Shown piece by piece: positions 1-12,243 of a DNA stretch of 64,000 bases. Each line of letters opens with the position of its first letter. Position 1 is the first letter of the stretch. The notes under the pieces are model-generated. The model worked only from the letters and a program-made list of their open reading frames with translations. It searched no databases and was not told the DNA's origin. The stretch covers positions 7,602,673 to 7,666,672 of the forward strand of contig CM043798.1 in assembly GCA_023974075.1 (NCBI GenBank). Reading direction: 5' to 3'. This stretch comes from Chaenocephalus aceratus (lineage: Eukaryota > Chordata > Actinopteri > Perciformes > Channichthyidae). The translations under genes and the position numbers were made by a program.

Positions 1-2
1 CA

Positions 3-38
<36 letters not shown>

Positions 39-77
39 TATATAGGTACAGTACCTATATATATATATATATATATA
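1..77. repeat. (ACGC)n and (TA)n microsatellites
   Basis: Positions 1-37 are a pure 4-base ACGC repeat cut by the window edge. A short AT-rich link joins it to an alternating TA run at about 55-77. It would lie in mark4 intron 2 if the gene continues to the left as inferred. Confidence 0.95.
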
Positions 78-3000
78 GTGCCTTACCTATGTTAGGGTGA
101 TTTAAGCCTTTCATTATTCGTACCTCCCGAAAGAGCTGGGGAGAAGAAACAAAATATTAATAACATCTTAATAATGTCAGGTTCATATCAGTATGTAGTG
201 TCTCTACCGTGACATGTCTCCATGCTTTAATGTTCAAAAAGCTCTTGATTTTTCTCACACTGCCTGTGCTGCAGCACCTCTTTTCACCCTCTGTCTGAAA
301 CCAGAGCCCAGTCTGCTCTGATTTTTTTTTTTTTAGCCTTTGCAGACCATTTACATGCACACAACCCTTTAAAGCGCACTACAGGGAAGAGAAAACCCCC
401 AAAGGCACAATAGAGCCTCTTCTTTTGCCTTAACAATCACACTTGGACTTTCTGGCTCATCAAGAGGACTTGCAGGACAACTTGCGGAGGGGACGAAAAC
501 CAACAAGAAATATACCCCACACAAATGTGATGAACCTCAATCAGGGCATCGATTTGTACAGATGAGTCTGTCTTCATCTTAACTTCATTACTCAGAGTTT
601 GTCGGAGCAGAGGATTGTGTCCTAATGCTCCCCTTGGTTCTCGTGTAACCCCTCCTTCAACAAAAGGCCATGGCTGAATCCCAGTGACTCCCCTCCACAC
701 GGTCAACTGGAGGAAGGATGGTGCGACACGCCTCCATGTCCCCTTCTCTCAATCCTCTCCTGTCTCCAATGCGCCTGTCTTCTCCTCTAGCTGTGCCCCA
801 ACGTCACTGTTGCCGTGGCGACCCAGGTATTAAGACCGGGCTCTTTCCCAGCTTCTCCAGCTGTGCCAGAGGGGAATCTTGGGATATGCTCATCATCCGA
901 GCGTCTATTTAATCCGCTGCACGTCACGGCAGGGCTGAGCGGTCAGATCCGTCAAAACAAAAACAATCCCCCCGGCAACGAGTCCGACCCGGTCACCCTT
1001 AATAACCACCAATAAATAGCAAGCCTAGAATAAAGCTGACAAGGATGGACACGTGCTCGGTGGCAATAAGGCTGGCTTTAATGTATCCCCACTGCATAAA
1101 AAAAATCGTGTTAAAATGTCAGTTTTATGTATTAATTAATATGATATTCAAAAGTAACTAAATTACACATATTTGATTTTGTTCAGACATCAGATAGACC
1201 AGTATGAACATCTCCTGTTTCCTGCTATTTCTTCTAAACGGATGTTGGATTTATATTTCACATCTGTGATTTTACCTCCCTTATTCCTCCCCCTCTCTAT
1301 ACAATGCATCTCCCTCTTTCCTTCTCCCTCTACATATATGACAGATTATGCTAATATGGGCTCTTTCATGTCTTCGGTGCTAAGGATTTGCTCTAGCCCA
1401 CGGGGACGTAAAGAAGCCCGCTATCATGAGCGGCCAATTGTAGAGTGTTCCCTCCAATCAGGGGCCAATCCCAGCCTCTCTCCTCCATCCTGGCCTGAAT
1501 GTTGCACCATTGTCTTTCACAGCAGCAACCGAAGCAAGAAAAGCACCGAGCAAGATATCCATATATTTGAACAATATCCTAAAATTAGACTAGATACCAT
1601 GTTATATTTTGGATATCATGATATTGAAAAATGTTTGTCTTTTCTTGGTTTTTAAGGCTGTTTTACGGAAAAGGGATTTCTGTGTTGTATTATCTTTCTT
1701 CAGGCGTGGGGGGTAATGAATTGCATGTAACTGGATTATTTAATCAGGTGAAATAAATAGGTTACTGTACTCCCTTATACATAAAAAAAGATGTCTTCAA
1801 ATGACTGTTACATTTCAAAAGATTGGGATTACTAGCAGGACAACAATGTTAGTAACAACCTTTAAGAGCAGAGTCTTCTCTGTAAACTGGACAGTTCTGA
1901 AATCCAACATTTGTATTTTGATACTTAGATTAGGTTACTGAATACTTGTTTTTCTCCAGGTAACTAGTGCTAATACATATTTCACGTAATCTTCCCAACG
2001 CTGTTTGTCTTTACCACCTTAGTCATTATACCCACATGACTGATGAAACATCTTTCCGTGTAAATAATGTAGGAAATCGATATGCTCCATATGGCAGAGC
2101 CCTCGATAACATATTCATTGGGATTATAGTTTTCCTACAACGCATCTAATATTCCAGCAGGTATAGGGCACAGACATGTATTTTCTTTCATGCTATAACC
2201 AAAAGAAACACGATGAGTCAAAGTCTCAGAGGGGCAACGGAGGCTTTGGGGAAACAATGAGAAGTTGTAGTAAAGCCTTGAGAATTCTGTGACAACCCAA
2301 GGTCATCGCTATCGCTGCATGCAGAAATGATGAAAAAAAAAGTCAAAAAGGTACAAATAAAATAAATAGGATCAAAAGGATCGTCCTCTGTAATCTCTAT
2401 TTTCTCTGGGCAAAGCTTTTGTGCCTCAGTAAAGTCAATAATAGTAACAATGGGGACTACACTATTTTCATAATATGTATGACATGGCTAAAGGCTATTT
2501 CCCTTAGGGGGGCAGAAGTTCAGATATGCCCCTTCTATTTTAAATATACATCTTTTTAATCTGTGTAACAAAACATACAGACATCTTCAAAACTAAATCA
2601 CAAATATAGACACATCAAATATGTGTTCATCCCTGATGTGATCCTTCTGGTCTGTTCCCTTATTGCCCACAGGCAGAGGAGCTCATGATGCTGAGGGAGG
2701 AAAGGAGATTAGAGAGAAAGGGAAGGAAGACACTTTCGCCCATATGTGCATTTAAGCAGCATTACGGGTTGGTTACATGTCTCTGCATCCTTTGTCTCCC
2801 TGTGTCTTTATACACATTCCCTAACCACACGACACTTCTTAACCTGAGTGTGTGTGATCAAGATGGTTGTGCTCGGGATAAAGTGGCGATATCTAAGCAT
2901 GTGATCAACCTGTGATTTACGATGTCTATGATTTGGGTCTGCAAGTCTACCAACCAAGATCTACTGATGTTTGCCATTCCAGATCCTGGAGTGAAATGAA

Positions 3001-3372
3001 ACGTGCCTGAGGAGGTTGCCCTTGATATGTAGAGAAGCCAAAGTGTCCACTGCTGTGCTGCTGACCTTCATGCACAACAAACTTGAGGCGTCCACCACTC
3101 TAAACACACAACTTGCTGACCAGCAGGAAATACAAATCCAATCAATCAAAAGCCCTTCTTAGCGTCACAGCATTCATGGCTTTCCCCAATGTGTTGGAAA
3201 GAAACATTAATAACCCCAAACACAGAAAAGGGTTAGCTGGGTGACCATGTTTCCGACGTGAGTCACCCCGCCCTCAGGGCAGAGATTATTCCGGAGAAAG
3301 ACGTGAGAGGATCTCTGGAGCGGGGGTCTCCTCCCAGTCCCTAGCACCTGCCGAACGGCATCACCCCCTCTC
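78..3372. other. Probable mark4 intron 2 sequence, nothing recognised
   Basis: I searched both strands by eye for the next MARK kinase exon, which should follow the conserved TG(K/R)E junction with a VAIKIIDK-type segment, and did not find it. The open frames here (for example 1173-1655) have no recognisable domain and no convincing splice context. The next mark4 exon is therefore inferred to lie left of position 1. Confidence 0.5.
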
Positions 3373-3808
3373 CTGAGGATCAACCTGAACCTCTCCGAGG
3401 AGGAAGCAGCTGAGGATCAACCTGAACCTCTCCGAGCAGGAAGCAGCTGAGGATCAACCTGAACCTCTACCAGGAGGAAGCAGCTGAGGATCAACCTGAA
3501 CCTCTACCAGGAGGAAGCAGCTGAGGATCAACCTGAACCTCTACCAGGAGGAAGCAGCTGAGGATCAACCTGAACCTCTACCAGGAGGAAGCAGCTGAGG
3601 ATCAACCTGAACCTCTCCGAGGAGGAAGCAGCTGAGGATCAACCTGAACCTCTCCGAGCAGGAAGCAGCTGAGGATCAACCTGAACCTCTCCGAGCAGGA
3701 AGCAGCTGAGGATCAACCTGAACCTCTCCGAGCAGGAAGCAGCTGAGGATCAACCTGAACCTCTACCAGGAGGAAGCAGCTGAGGATCAACCTGAACCTC
3801 TCCAAGTC
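3373..3808. repeat. 37-bp minisatellite, about 12 copies
   Basis: A unit starting CTGAGGATCAACCTGAACCT and ending GGAAGCAG recurs every 37 bases (for example starts at 3373, 3410 and the last at 3780, which is partial). Units differ mainly at one spot (CTCCGAGGAGG, CTCCGAGCAGG or CTACCAGGAGG), and the variants are interleaved. The unit length is not a multiple of three, so a coding role is unlikely. Copies abut without spacers, so this is not a CRISPR array. Confidence 0.95.
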
Positions 3809-4611
3809 CCCACTGGCCCCAGTTCTGATGCCCAGCTTCTGCAGGCAGCGTCAGACAGTGGAGCATGAACTTCATATCAGTATCACAAGAGGAGAACTCA
3901 CCTTTTGAAGGCTGGTTGGGTTCAACTGAGTTTTGTCAATGATTTTTATTGCAACCTGGAAGAGATGTCAAAGCAGGTTTTTGATGAGGAAAAGGAAACA
4001 CATGAACATCAGCTTTGCTTAAACATTCATGATCCAATGGACACCTCTACGTACCCGACCCTATCTTTGCCATCTTTTATGAACAGCTTTACAAATTAAT
4101 CATTTACTCAAGCTTTAGGTATAAGCCATTTATCAAACCACATTTACATTTACAAAATTATGTAATTGTACAGTTATGCTATTATTGTTCATAACTGATC
4201 TATAAAGTTGTATTTAATGGCGTATTTAACAATAAAAAGCAATTAGCCATAAGGTATACACATGTGCTACCCATTTATGCATTTTTATATCATTTCAGTG
4301 AATTTAAATAATTTCTCTTATTATAATTTGTTTGGTTACTTCTGCTGTCAGGATATCTCCAGAGAATTTAAAAGTATGCTGACTTCCCCAAAAATATTTT
4401 GAGTTGGAAAAAGTGTAATTAAGGAGAATCCAAAAATATGAAAGACTTCTACTTGTTTTGAATATGTTGTAAAACTAAAATGTAGCAGATGTATTGCTGG
4501 ACCAAATCCCATCTGTATGACGCCGTCACCTTTCCTCCCCTGCCAGCATCATCCATCCTCACCCATCCATCTCCTCCTCCCACCATGCACCTCTGCTGCC
4601 CCATGTCTCAC
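3809..4611. other. Intronic sequence, nothing recognised
   Basis: AT-rich sequence between the minisatellite and the mark4 exon 2 donor site. No repeat family or coding segment was identified. Confidence 0.5.
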
Positions 4612-4810
4612 CTCCTTGCCTGTCAGGATGTGGCGGGCCAGCTTGACCTTGGCAAAGTTTCCCTTGCCGATGGTCTTGAGCAAGGCGGTAGTTGCCGACG
4701 TGCGGCTGCTCGTCTGAGCAGGAGGCGATGGAGATCCTGCTCCGGGCCCCCAGCGAGCGGCTGGACTGGCTGGTGGCCTTGTCTGAGCGACTGGCCCCCA
4801 GCGACACATG
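4612..4810 (-). CDS. mark4: mark4 exon 2: start of MARK kinase domain, with a 1-bp frameshift
   Basis: MARK kinases are CAMK-group Ser/Thr kinases that phosphorylate microtubule-associated proteins such as tau, MAP2 and MAP4 and so loosen microtubules. Read on the minus strand, the exon opens after a TTCTTCCAG acceptor (4811 onward) and encodes the SSRSLGAR and [16 protein letters not shown] segment typical of MARK N-termini. In a second frame it continues with [18 protein letters not shown], the glycine-rich ATP loop, and LTGKE, ending at a GAG|GTGAGA donor at 4611. SSRSLGAR and HVGNYRL fit MARK4 better than MARK1-3. The exon is 199 nt, while 198 (66 codons) would keep frame. The extra base is an A at 4682 or 4683 (+ strand CAAGG where CAGG is expected), just where YRL meets LKT. 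It may be an assembly or read error, or a real null allele. Splice sites and conservation look intact, so I favour a sequencing error. Upstream exon 1 at 9003-9056 joins in phase. Catalytic, UBA and KA1 regions are outside the window. Confidence 0.9.
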
Positions 4811-5606
4811 CTGGAAGAAAAGAAAAATGAGAAGGGAGAGGAGGTGTTAAAGAGAGGAGAGGAAAGTGGAGAGGATGGTCACTCACTGTGCCAAACTATG
4901 GATGTATAAGGAGAACTGGATACAGCGCTGGAGGTGGGGCCCCATTCATTCCTAGAAATGTTGCCCAGTGGCGCATAAAGCCTAATTGGACTGGCTCTAG
5001 TACAAAAATACCTTGATTATCTGAGGAACTCATATAGCATGCACACTTGCGTTTTCCTCTAGCCCCGCCTCCAATTCCAATGGAACATGTCAAGTCTGGA
5101 TTTAGCGCATTTTACAGCTTTTAGGACCGAATGATTTAAATCACTATTAAGTGTCAGTTTGACGTTTGGCCACTACAAGAACGAGGCCTTTACGCCTGGC
5201 TCACTTCCTGTGTGCCAACACCAATACAACATGGAGAAAGGCTTCAGGCCTACAAAGCAGATCCAGGACTGCCTGTTCCCACCATGGAGCCCTCATGGTC
5301 TTCAGAAGCTAAATGACCTGTGTTAGCTCCTCCTGTCTCTGGGTTTTGTTTTACCCTTATTTTCCTTTTCTTCAACAACAAAGCAACTTTGAAATACATT
5401 TGAAAACATGCCCTTCATTTGGGATTTAGCAGCTGCTGTTCAGAACAGGAACATGTTGTTTCCATCCTGATCATGTTTTCTGGAGGTCTACTTTCTGCTG
5501 GAAGATGTCCTCGTTTAATATGACAGAGTATACAGGTTTATCACTGCAACCTGAGTTAGTATTCACAGCTCTGTAAAACAGTTTCCTGCTACAATTACTG
5601 CTACTA
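4811..5606. other. mark4 intron 1, first part
   Basis: Non-coding between the exon 2 acceptor and the first mobile element. A stretch around 4890-5100 looks like a dispersed fish repeat but I cannot name it. Nothing else was recognised. Confidence 0.4.
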
Positions 5607-6434
5607 CAGAGGTGGGAGGAGTACACCGATCTTGTTCCAAGTCAAAGTAAAATTCCAGAGTGTAAGAAGAAGAAGATACACTTTATTAATCCCTTACACA
5701 TGTTTACACACATGACACACACAGGGGAGGATATACATGCACACACACAACCACATGCAGATAGGAGAGGTGGCAGAGCAGAGAGGCTGCCAGGTACCCG
5801 GCACCAAGGGAGCAGTTTCGAAATTAGGTGCCTTGCTCAAGTGGCCTTGGAGGTGAACTGGCACCTCTCCAGCTATCACTCCATAATATTATTTTGAACC
5901 TGCGACCCTTCGGTTCCAAGACTAAGTCCCTACACACTGAGCCACTGCTGCCTCTAAAATACTCTGTTACAAGTAAAGGTCCTGCAATCAAAATGTTTCT
6001 CAAGTAAAGGTACAAAAGTATTAGCATCAAAATATCCCAAAGTAAAAGTAGTCGTTGTGCAGATTAGTCCATTTCAGAATAATGTATATGATATGTTTTA
6101 TAATGATTGATCATGAAAGTGTTCTCAAAGCTGGTGAAGGTGCAGCTAGTTTGAATGACTTTGTAGACTGCAGGGTAGCTGGTGGATTTACTCCAGGTGG
6201 AACTAAAGTCTGATTCAACACTTGATTAGATTTCACATCATTCATCCACATCTGTAAAGTAACTAAAGGTATTAAATACATGTAGTGGAGTAGAAGTACA
6301 CCATGTACCTCTGAACTGTAGTGGGGTATAAGAACGAAGTAGCACAACATTGTAAGTCAAGTAAACAAGTCCCTCAAAATTAACTAACTAACTACAGTAC
6401 TTGAGTAAATCTACTTAGTTACATTACACAACTG
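5607..6434. mobile_element. hAT-like non-autonomous element, itself interrupted
   Basis: The segment starts CAGAGGTGGGAGGAGTAC and ends with an ACTTGAGTAAAT...TACTTAGTTAC...AACTG motif. This is the style of a very common fish DNA element whose ends read as CAG(T/A)GGTGG and CTG. Many internal AAGTAAA(A)G and TACTCCA-type motifs fit. It is interrupted at about 5665-5955 by another dispersed repeat. It borders a CTA/CTG repeat on both sides, so the target duplication cannot be read clearly. No transposase frame is present. Related fragments lie at about 52445-52640 and 53905-54150. Confidence 0.55.
5665..5955. repeat. Dispersed fish repeat inserted in the preceding element
   Basis: It begins with the GATACACTTTATTAATCCC motif often found at retroelement ends in fish. 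It continues with TGCCTTGCTCAAG, a GCGACCC-TTCGGTT box and a GAGCCACTGCTGCC end, a combination I know from many fish genomes. The flanking AGTAAAATTCCAGAGTGTA and AATACTCTGTTACAAGTAAAG read as the two sides of one interrupted element. The family is not named here. Confidence 0.5.
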
Positions 6435-6435
6435 T

Positions 6436-6822
6436 ACTACTGCTACTGCTATGCTGCTACTGCTGCTACTACTGCTACTACTACTGCTGCTGCTGCTAAT
6501 GCTGCTACTGCTGCTACTGCTGCTGCTGCTGCTGCTACTGCTAATGCTGCTACTGCTGCTACTGCTGCTACTGCTACTGCTGCTACTGCTAATGCTGCTA
6601 CTGCTAATGCTGCTGCTGCTGCGGCTACTGCTAATGCGGCTACTGCTGCTGCTGCTGCTGCTACTGCTACTGCTAATGCTGCTGCTGCTGCTGCTGCTGC
6701 TGCTTGCTGCTACTGCTACTGCTAATGCGGCTACTGCTGCTGCTGCTGCTACTGCTGCTACTACTGCTACTACTGCTACTGCTGCTGCTGCTACTGCTAC
6801 TGCTGCTACTGCTGCTGCATCG
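6436..6822. repeat. CTG/CTA/AAT-GCT trinucleotide repeat tract
   Basis: Almost 390 bases of imperfect triplets, mostly GCT and ACT with scattered AATGCT and GCGGCT. It gives long open frames of poly-Leu, poly-Ser or poly-Ala type in several phases, which are composition artefacts. It lies in mark4 intron 1. Confidence 0.95.
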
Positions 6823-7184
6823 CATCAGAACATTGGAGTCACAGATCACTTTCTTCCAGGAAACCAGGAGCAGAAGACAAATGGAGGACAACAGTGTGCA
6901 ATCCCACACACAAAGCTGGATGTGTTACAGTATGAAACAGCTTCTTGTCATGTGACAAACCAGGGAACGATGCAGAGGGGGAAAGACTGCGAATACATGG
7001 TGGGGGTAATAAATAAATACAAATTAATACCAGGAGAGCGAGAAACCAGGATATCAGAAAGAAAATGGGAATAAGAGAAGAGAGAGGAATATAGGAGTAA
7101 AAAAAGGAGCAGATGCCGGCACAGTGGTCCCTGGCCCTAAGGCATCACACCTCCATCCCCCCAGCATGCCATCTTGCTCCCAGC

Positions 7185-7454
<270 letters not shown>

Positions 7455-7752
7455 CCTTCACCCTCCTTCCCCATCTTCCATTCCTGTTCCTCATGCCCCA
7501 CCTAGGGCCATGTGGCCCCGTCTCTCTCCCAGCCACCAGCGCTGATGGGGTGGGGCAGCAGCAGCTCATTCATTCACCAAGTGTCCCCTCACCTGTGCCA
7601 ACATGGCAGGCACAACTTTCATCTGTCATCATCGCTTAATTGTGGAGTGATGACAGCAGATCGAGATCCATCGTAATGGAAGGAACGGCTCTGCATTCAT
7701 AATCAATCATGCACAGCATAAGCTCACACACTTATGCACACCCAGTTAAAGT

Positions 7753-8164
<412 letters not shown>

Positions 8165-8267
8165 CATCCCTCTGTGCTGCTAACAGACAGATGGGGAGCC
8201 TTGCCAGAAGTGTTTAAGGGAGAGAAATGCCATCATGCCAAGCCTTCATGTCACCATTTTGAGATAA

Positions 8268-8336
8268 TTAGATAGATGGATAGATGGATAGATGGATCAT
8301 GGTGCACATGATAGATAGAGAGAGATATAGATCATG
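8268..8336. repeat. (GATA/GATG)n short tandem repeat
   Basis: ATAGATGG units repeat several times, followed by GATAGATAGAGAGAGATATAG. The motif GATCATGGTGCA occurs on both sides of the second half (8296 and 8331). Confidence 0.85.
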
Positions 8337-9002
8337 GTGCAACATTCTTACATTCTGTGTTTCTCCCATGAACATATCCTCTGCGTCTGTGTCTATGAGA
8401 GGCCTCTACTGTTCTCCACTGTACTGGATGTATGGCGCTGTCTGACACCCACTGCTCTGGGGTTGGGCGCTTTGTAGGCTGCGCAGCAATGGACTGCACA
8501 TCATTTTACGCAGTAATCCCCGTTTCATACCAACCACACATTTTCTCTGTACATTTATTTTGGGCTCTCGTCCCACCCATCCATTTTCTGGAGACGCACA
8601 CTGTTATACATATTGAGGCAGCAGCAGCTGGCATTATAATGTGACATCACTATCTCTCCACAGCCTTATAATCAGAGGTGACGGCTGCTTTTCAGGCTTT
8701 CTGCGCATATCCGCGGAGTGTTATAGTATGCGGATGGACTCATTCCGGGCTGTTAGCCTGCCATCAGCTCTTGCCTGCGCAGACACTCAAGGTTAGCCCA
8801 TTTTCAAAGATCCTGCTCAAATATCCACACAATATCACCTGCAGAATCCTTCCACCTAATGGGGAAATTAGCTCCATGACCCTACATGGAGAACACACCC
8901 CGTGAATGCAAAATCCCACATATATGACGAGAACATTTCAGGGATGCACATTTTGTCTTATGCATGCACACCATCGGAGGCTATAGGCTGTAATGCACTT
9001 AC
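8337..9002. other. mark4 intron 1, last part before exon 1
   Basis: Non-coding, moderately GC-rich towards the promoter. It holds the GTAAGTGC donor of exon 1 at its right edge (minus strand, bases 9002-8995). No repeat was recognised. Confidence 0.5.
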
Positions 9003-9056
9003 ATGGTCTCCAGTACTCCTGTCGTTTCCAGACGGTAATGCAGACCGAGAAGACAT
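9003..9056 (-). CDS. mark4: mark4 exon 1 (18 codons, start codon)
   Basis: On the minus strand an ATG at 9056-9054 (context AAACAACATG) opens the peptide MSSRSALPSGNDRSTGDH, followed directly by a GTAAGTGC donor. This is the conserved MARK N-terminus (known family pattern MSSRT-L-PGNDRN-D-H). The exon is exactly 54 nt and ends on a codon boundary. Exon 2 starts with CAT GTG TCG CTG, so the join ...GDH-HVSLGAS... stays in frame and matches the MARK4 layout. It lies about 4.2 kb upstream of exon 2 in transcription order. The start is chosen because it is the conserved MSSR and because the CpG-rich promoter-like region follows immediately upstream. Confidence 0.85.
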
Positions 9057-9690
9057 GTTGTTTTCTCTCTCCTCTTTCCCTGAGTGAGAATCAAGGTGTG
9101 TTTGCGCGGATGATAATCACAGGCTCCACAGACCGAATAACATCCGCAGATGCGACCCACCGTCCCGAATCAATCTGCCTCTTCTCCAGCCGGCCGAGCC
9201 GCGGTCGAGAGGAGACATCTGCCTGTCATGGCAGCAACGGGGATCTGGAGGGGGGATGTCCTCAAACAAGCAAGCATTTTCCACCATGCACTTTGCAGAA
9301 ATATGGCCAATCAACGATGCAGCAAATGCAATGCAATGCAAATCCCGAGCATCGAATAAGTGCTAAAATGCGGAGATGTTTGGCCGGAGCCCAGCGTCTC
9401 TGTGGCGTCTCTCCACCCCCTGTCTCATTTCGCCATACAAAACAAACACGGTTCCTTCTGGATGAGTGTCATCTCTCTCTGTCAGAACCCTGCCCGGTAC
9501 AATGCCCCTCTCCGCCGGTAACCCTCTCCCCTTGCAGCTCGCAGGAAAACACAGCTTACTGTGCAGCGGGGGAAAAGGCCGAAGTGTTCAGAAATCGGTA
9601 TTCCCGGTCGGTGAGATGCGCACCGCCGTGAAGCCAGGAGGAATACACAGAGGCAGGACTTCCGGTCCCTGCTGTTGACGTAAAAGCCTT
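9057..9690 (-). promoter_or_regulatory. CpG-rich 5' UTR and probable promoter of mark4
   Basis: This stretch is richer in CpG than its surroundings (for example GCCGGCCGAGCCGCGGTCG near 9190-9210). On the minus strand it contains CCGGAAGT, an ETS-type site (+ strand 9658-9665), and a TGACGTAA CRE-like site at 9676-9683. Both are typical of TATA-less housekeeping promoters. It lies directly upstream of the mark4 start codon. The exact transcription start and any upstream non-coding exon cannot be read. A weak acceptor-like TTCTCACTCAG lies close to the ATG. Confidence 0.6.
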
Positions 9691-11958
9691 TGTGAATTAA
9701 TTATAATTCATAATCAATATTGATGTCTATTTTTGCCCCAGCTATTATTACTTTTAGCATTTAGGAAGACACAGTTGTATCCAATTTAGTTTTGTTATAT
9801 TTAAATGTTATAGTCTGTAAAATGTGTAATATGTACATTAACATTGAATTGAATTATTGCAGTGCATCGTCATTGCTGCTACCTCTGCTTTTATTTATTT
9901 GTGTCTATTTGTATTACTTCGGAGAGAGATATCAACGATATCATACAATACCTATATGTTTGAAGACGATAAAGATATTCTGATTATGTTGTATACATTT
10001 GGATTAACTCAATAATTCAAATAAATACAGGAAACAAATATCAATAAGATGGTTTTATGAGTATATCCTGTGTAAGAAAAGATAACAATATAACCTTAGA
10101 AAATAAGGAACCAATATGTTTTCTCTAGAAATGTGTCCTCTACTCAGTGTTTTAAAAATCAAATAAAAACCTGCCTTTTTATAAACAGGATGCAGTATGC
10201 AGAAACGTATAGACCAACAATACAAGTGTACTATGACCCCATAGTAATGTTTTAAAAGAAAAGCTGTGCGCATCTTAAACTATCGATCTTTATTTTAAAA
10301 TGAATTTTACCTTTGTAATTTTTTTTTTAAACTAAAATATGTTGTTTTTCTTTACATATAGAAAGAAATAAAGAAATGTGTTCCACTGAATTAATGAAAA
10401 ACGCAGATAAGTGACCCCAGGATCCAAGCAATATTGCATTTGAAAAAATATGTTAAGACGAAGAGTTGAATGATCTTTATACCTTTATAGTCATAGCTCC
10501 TTTAAAATCACTTTGAATTATTTACCAGCCTGGTTTGCTCATATATATATATTTGTCTATTAACTTGTAAATTACTGGATGTAATTGTGTTCTTTGTCAC
10601 ATTGTATTTGCATATCAAATTTATGTAAATTCCTTCTGTTTATCAGATAATAATCAAGTTCTTCAAAGCCACAAATGTCTTGATTTTATTTTGAAAAACC
10701 CAATGTCTTCTTTTCCTGTCCGATCTGTCTCAGCATATTTCCCTTGACGCAGTTGAGATGCGCCACATCAGAGATACTCACAGGTTCAACACAACACAAC
10801 ACAACACACTGCCGGTTTCATCAACGTAGATGTGTGCTTAAAATTAGCATGAACTGTCAAAGATGGCCGAATACAGGCTCAGCATCCACATCTCTCATTC
10901 ATTCAGAGTGTTCTGCTTTGATATGATGTGGGGTTTATCGGGTTTATGGCAGTAGCCTGCACCAGGGAAGAAGCCAGCTTTACTGAGAGGCAGTGCTCTT
11001 CTTTCAGATAAAGCAAGTCATTTGAACAGACAGAGTTATCACTTCTTATTAAACACCTAAAACCATGTGTCTGCAATGCAAATTCAATCTAGACTGGACA
11101 TTGGTTCATCCTTTGCCTCCTAAAATTGTCTTCCTATGATATCCTCTCCCCCTCAGCACACACACAAAATACTGCATGTACACACTACCAGCTGGCGGGG
11201 CTTTAGAGGTGCAAAATACATTGAGCAATGTTTATCATTCACTCTTCTTCTGCCTCTCTGATGGTAACATTCCCACTGCTTTGTAATTGCATATTACAGT
11301 ATCACAGTGATGTTATATGTATCCTGTGATAATATTCATGTTCTATACCTTCATTGAATATAGGCTAAGATTATGACTTCTGATCCCTTTTTTAATGTAG
11401 GCTTATGGCAGGTGCTTGTATGTGCAAATCTTGCAAACGTGTTAGGGGACACAATGGCTTCTGTTCCATATGTGCACCATCCATAATGATCCCTATGACC
11501 CTTCAAAGACCCACAGGTGCCTGTCTCGAGGGAACATTGACACATGTGGGCTGAATGAGGCCATTTATTTGACCTGCATTCTGCCCAAATGTATCACTAA
11601 TACTGACCCATGCACTCTCCCATGAAACATGTAGTCATGGCTTGTCTGGGGTGTCGGAAAGGTAACCCTGGGAAAACTGCAAGAAACTCTCACTTGACCC
11701 GTACCAGACCACCTATCCTAACATCTTAACATTTGAGGTCAATGTCAAACCTTAACCATCATGTCTAGACCGACATGTACATATGTTGCACATGTAACAT
11801 TGAGCTGTCTGTGGCTCTTTTTCTGCTGTAACAACGTACATTTCCCCTCTGTGGGACCAATACAGGTATTCATTCAGTTTTTTTTAAAGTATGTTTTTAT
11901 AAACACATGATGGCATCCTCTTTGTGCAGCAATGATGCACTTGTGCTAGAGCTTGCAA
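9691..11958. other. Intergenic, nothing recognised
   Basis: AT-rich sequence upstream of mark4. Short low-complexity runs occur (ATATATATAT near 10540, ACACAACACAACACAAC near 10791). No coding segment or named repeat was identified. Confidence 0.5.
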
Positions 11959-12243
11959 CTGGCACCACTCTGCCGATTACGTAGATAGTCCGTGGTTCGA
12001 TTCCCAGCCCCTTGAGTGAACTAGATGTATCCTTGGGCAAGATACTTAACCCCAAGATGCTCCATATGGCGTGACCATTGGTGTGTGATTGTTAGGTTCC
12101 TTGAGCAGGGGCTCCTTGTATGGCAGCCTCTGTCTCTGTATGATTGTGTGTGAATTGGTGAATGCTGACCAGTATTATGGTTTGTGCCAGAGGGGTCGTA
12201 AAGACTGGAAAAGTGTTTTATAAATGCAATCCATTTACCATAC
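11959..12243 (+). mobile_element. tRNA-derived SINE, V-SINE-like
   Basis: A polymerase III B-box-like GTGGTTCGATTCC lies at 11992-12004, with an eroded tRNA-like 5' part before it. Downstream come the conserved fish SINE body motifs CTTGGGCAAGATACTTAACC, GGCAGCCTCTGTCTCTGTAT and GTGTGTGAATTGGTGAATG. The end is AAATGCAATCCATTTACCAT. This order is that of V-SINE-type elements. It is non-autonomous and appears old. Confidence 0.8.

Noticed and set aside
1173..1655. 160-codon open frame
   Set aside because: No recognisable motif, biased composition, and it lies in the presumed mark4 intron.
3373..3808. Possible CRISPR-like array
   Set aside because: Units are head-to-tail without unique spacers, and the context is eukaryotic.
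4489..4830. 113-codon frame on the plus strand
   Set aside because: Antisense shadow of the mark4 exon 2, which has conserved protein and splice sites on the minus strand.
6451..7074. 207-codon poly-Leu/Ala frame
   Set aside because: It is a translation of the CTG/CTA triplet repeat with a random tail. Similar frames exist on the other strand and in other phases.
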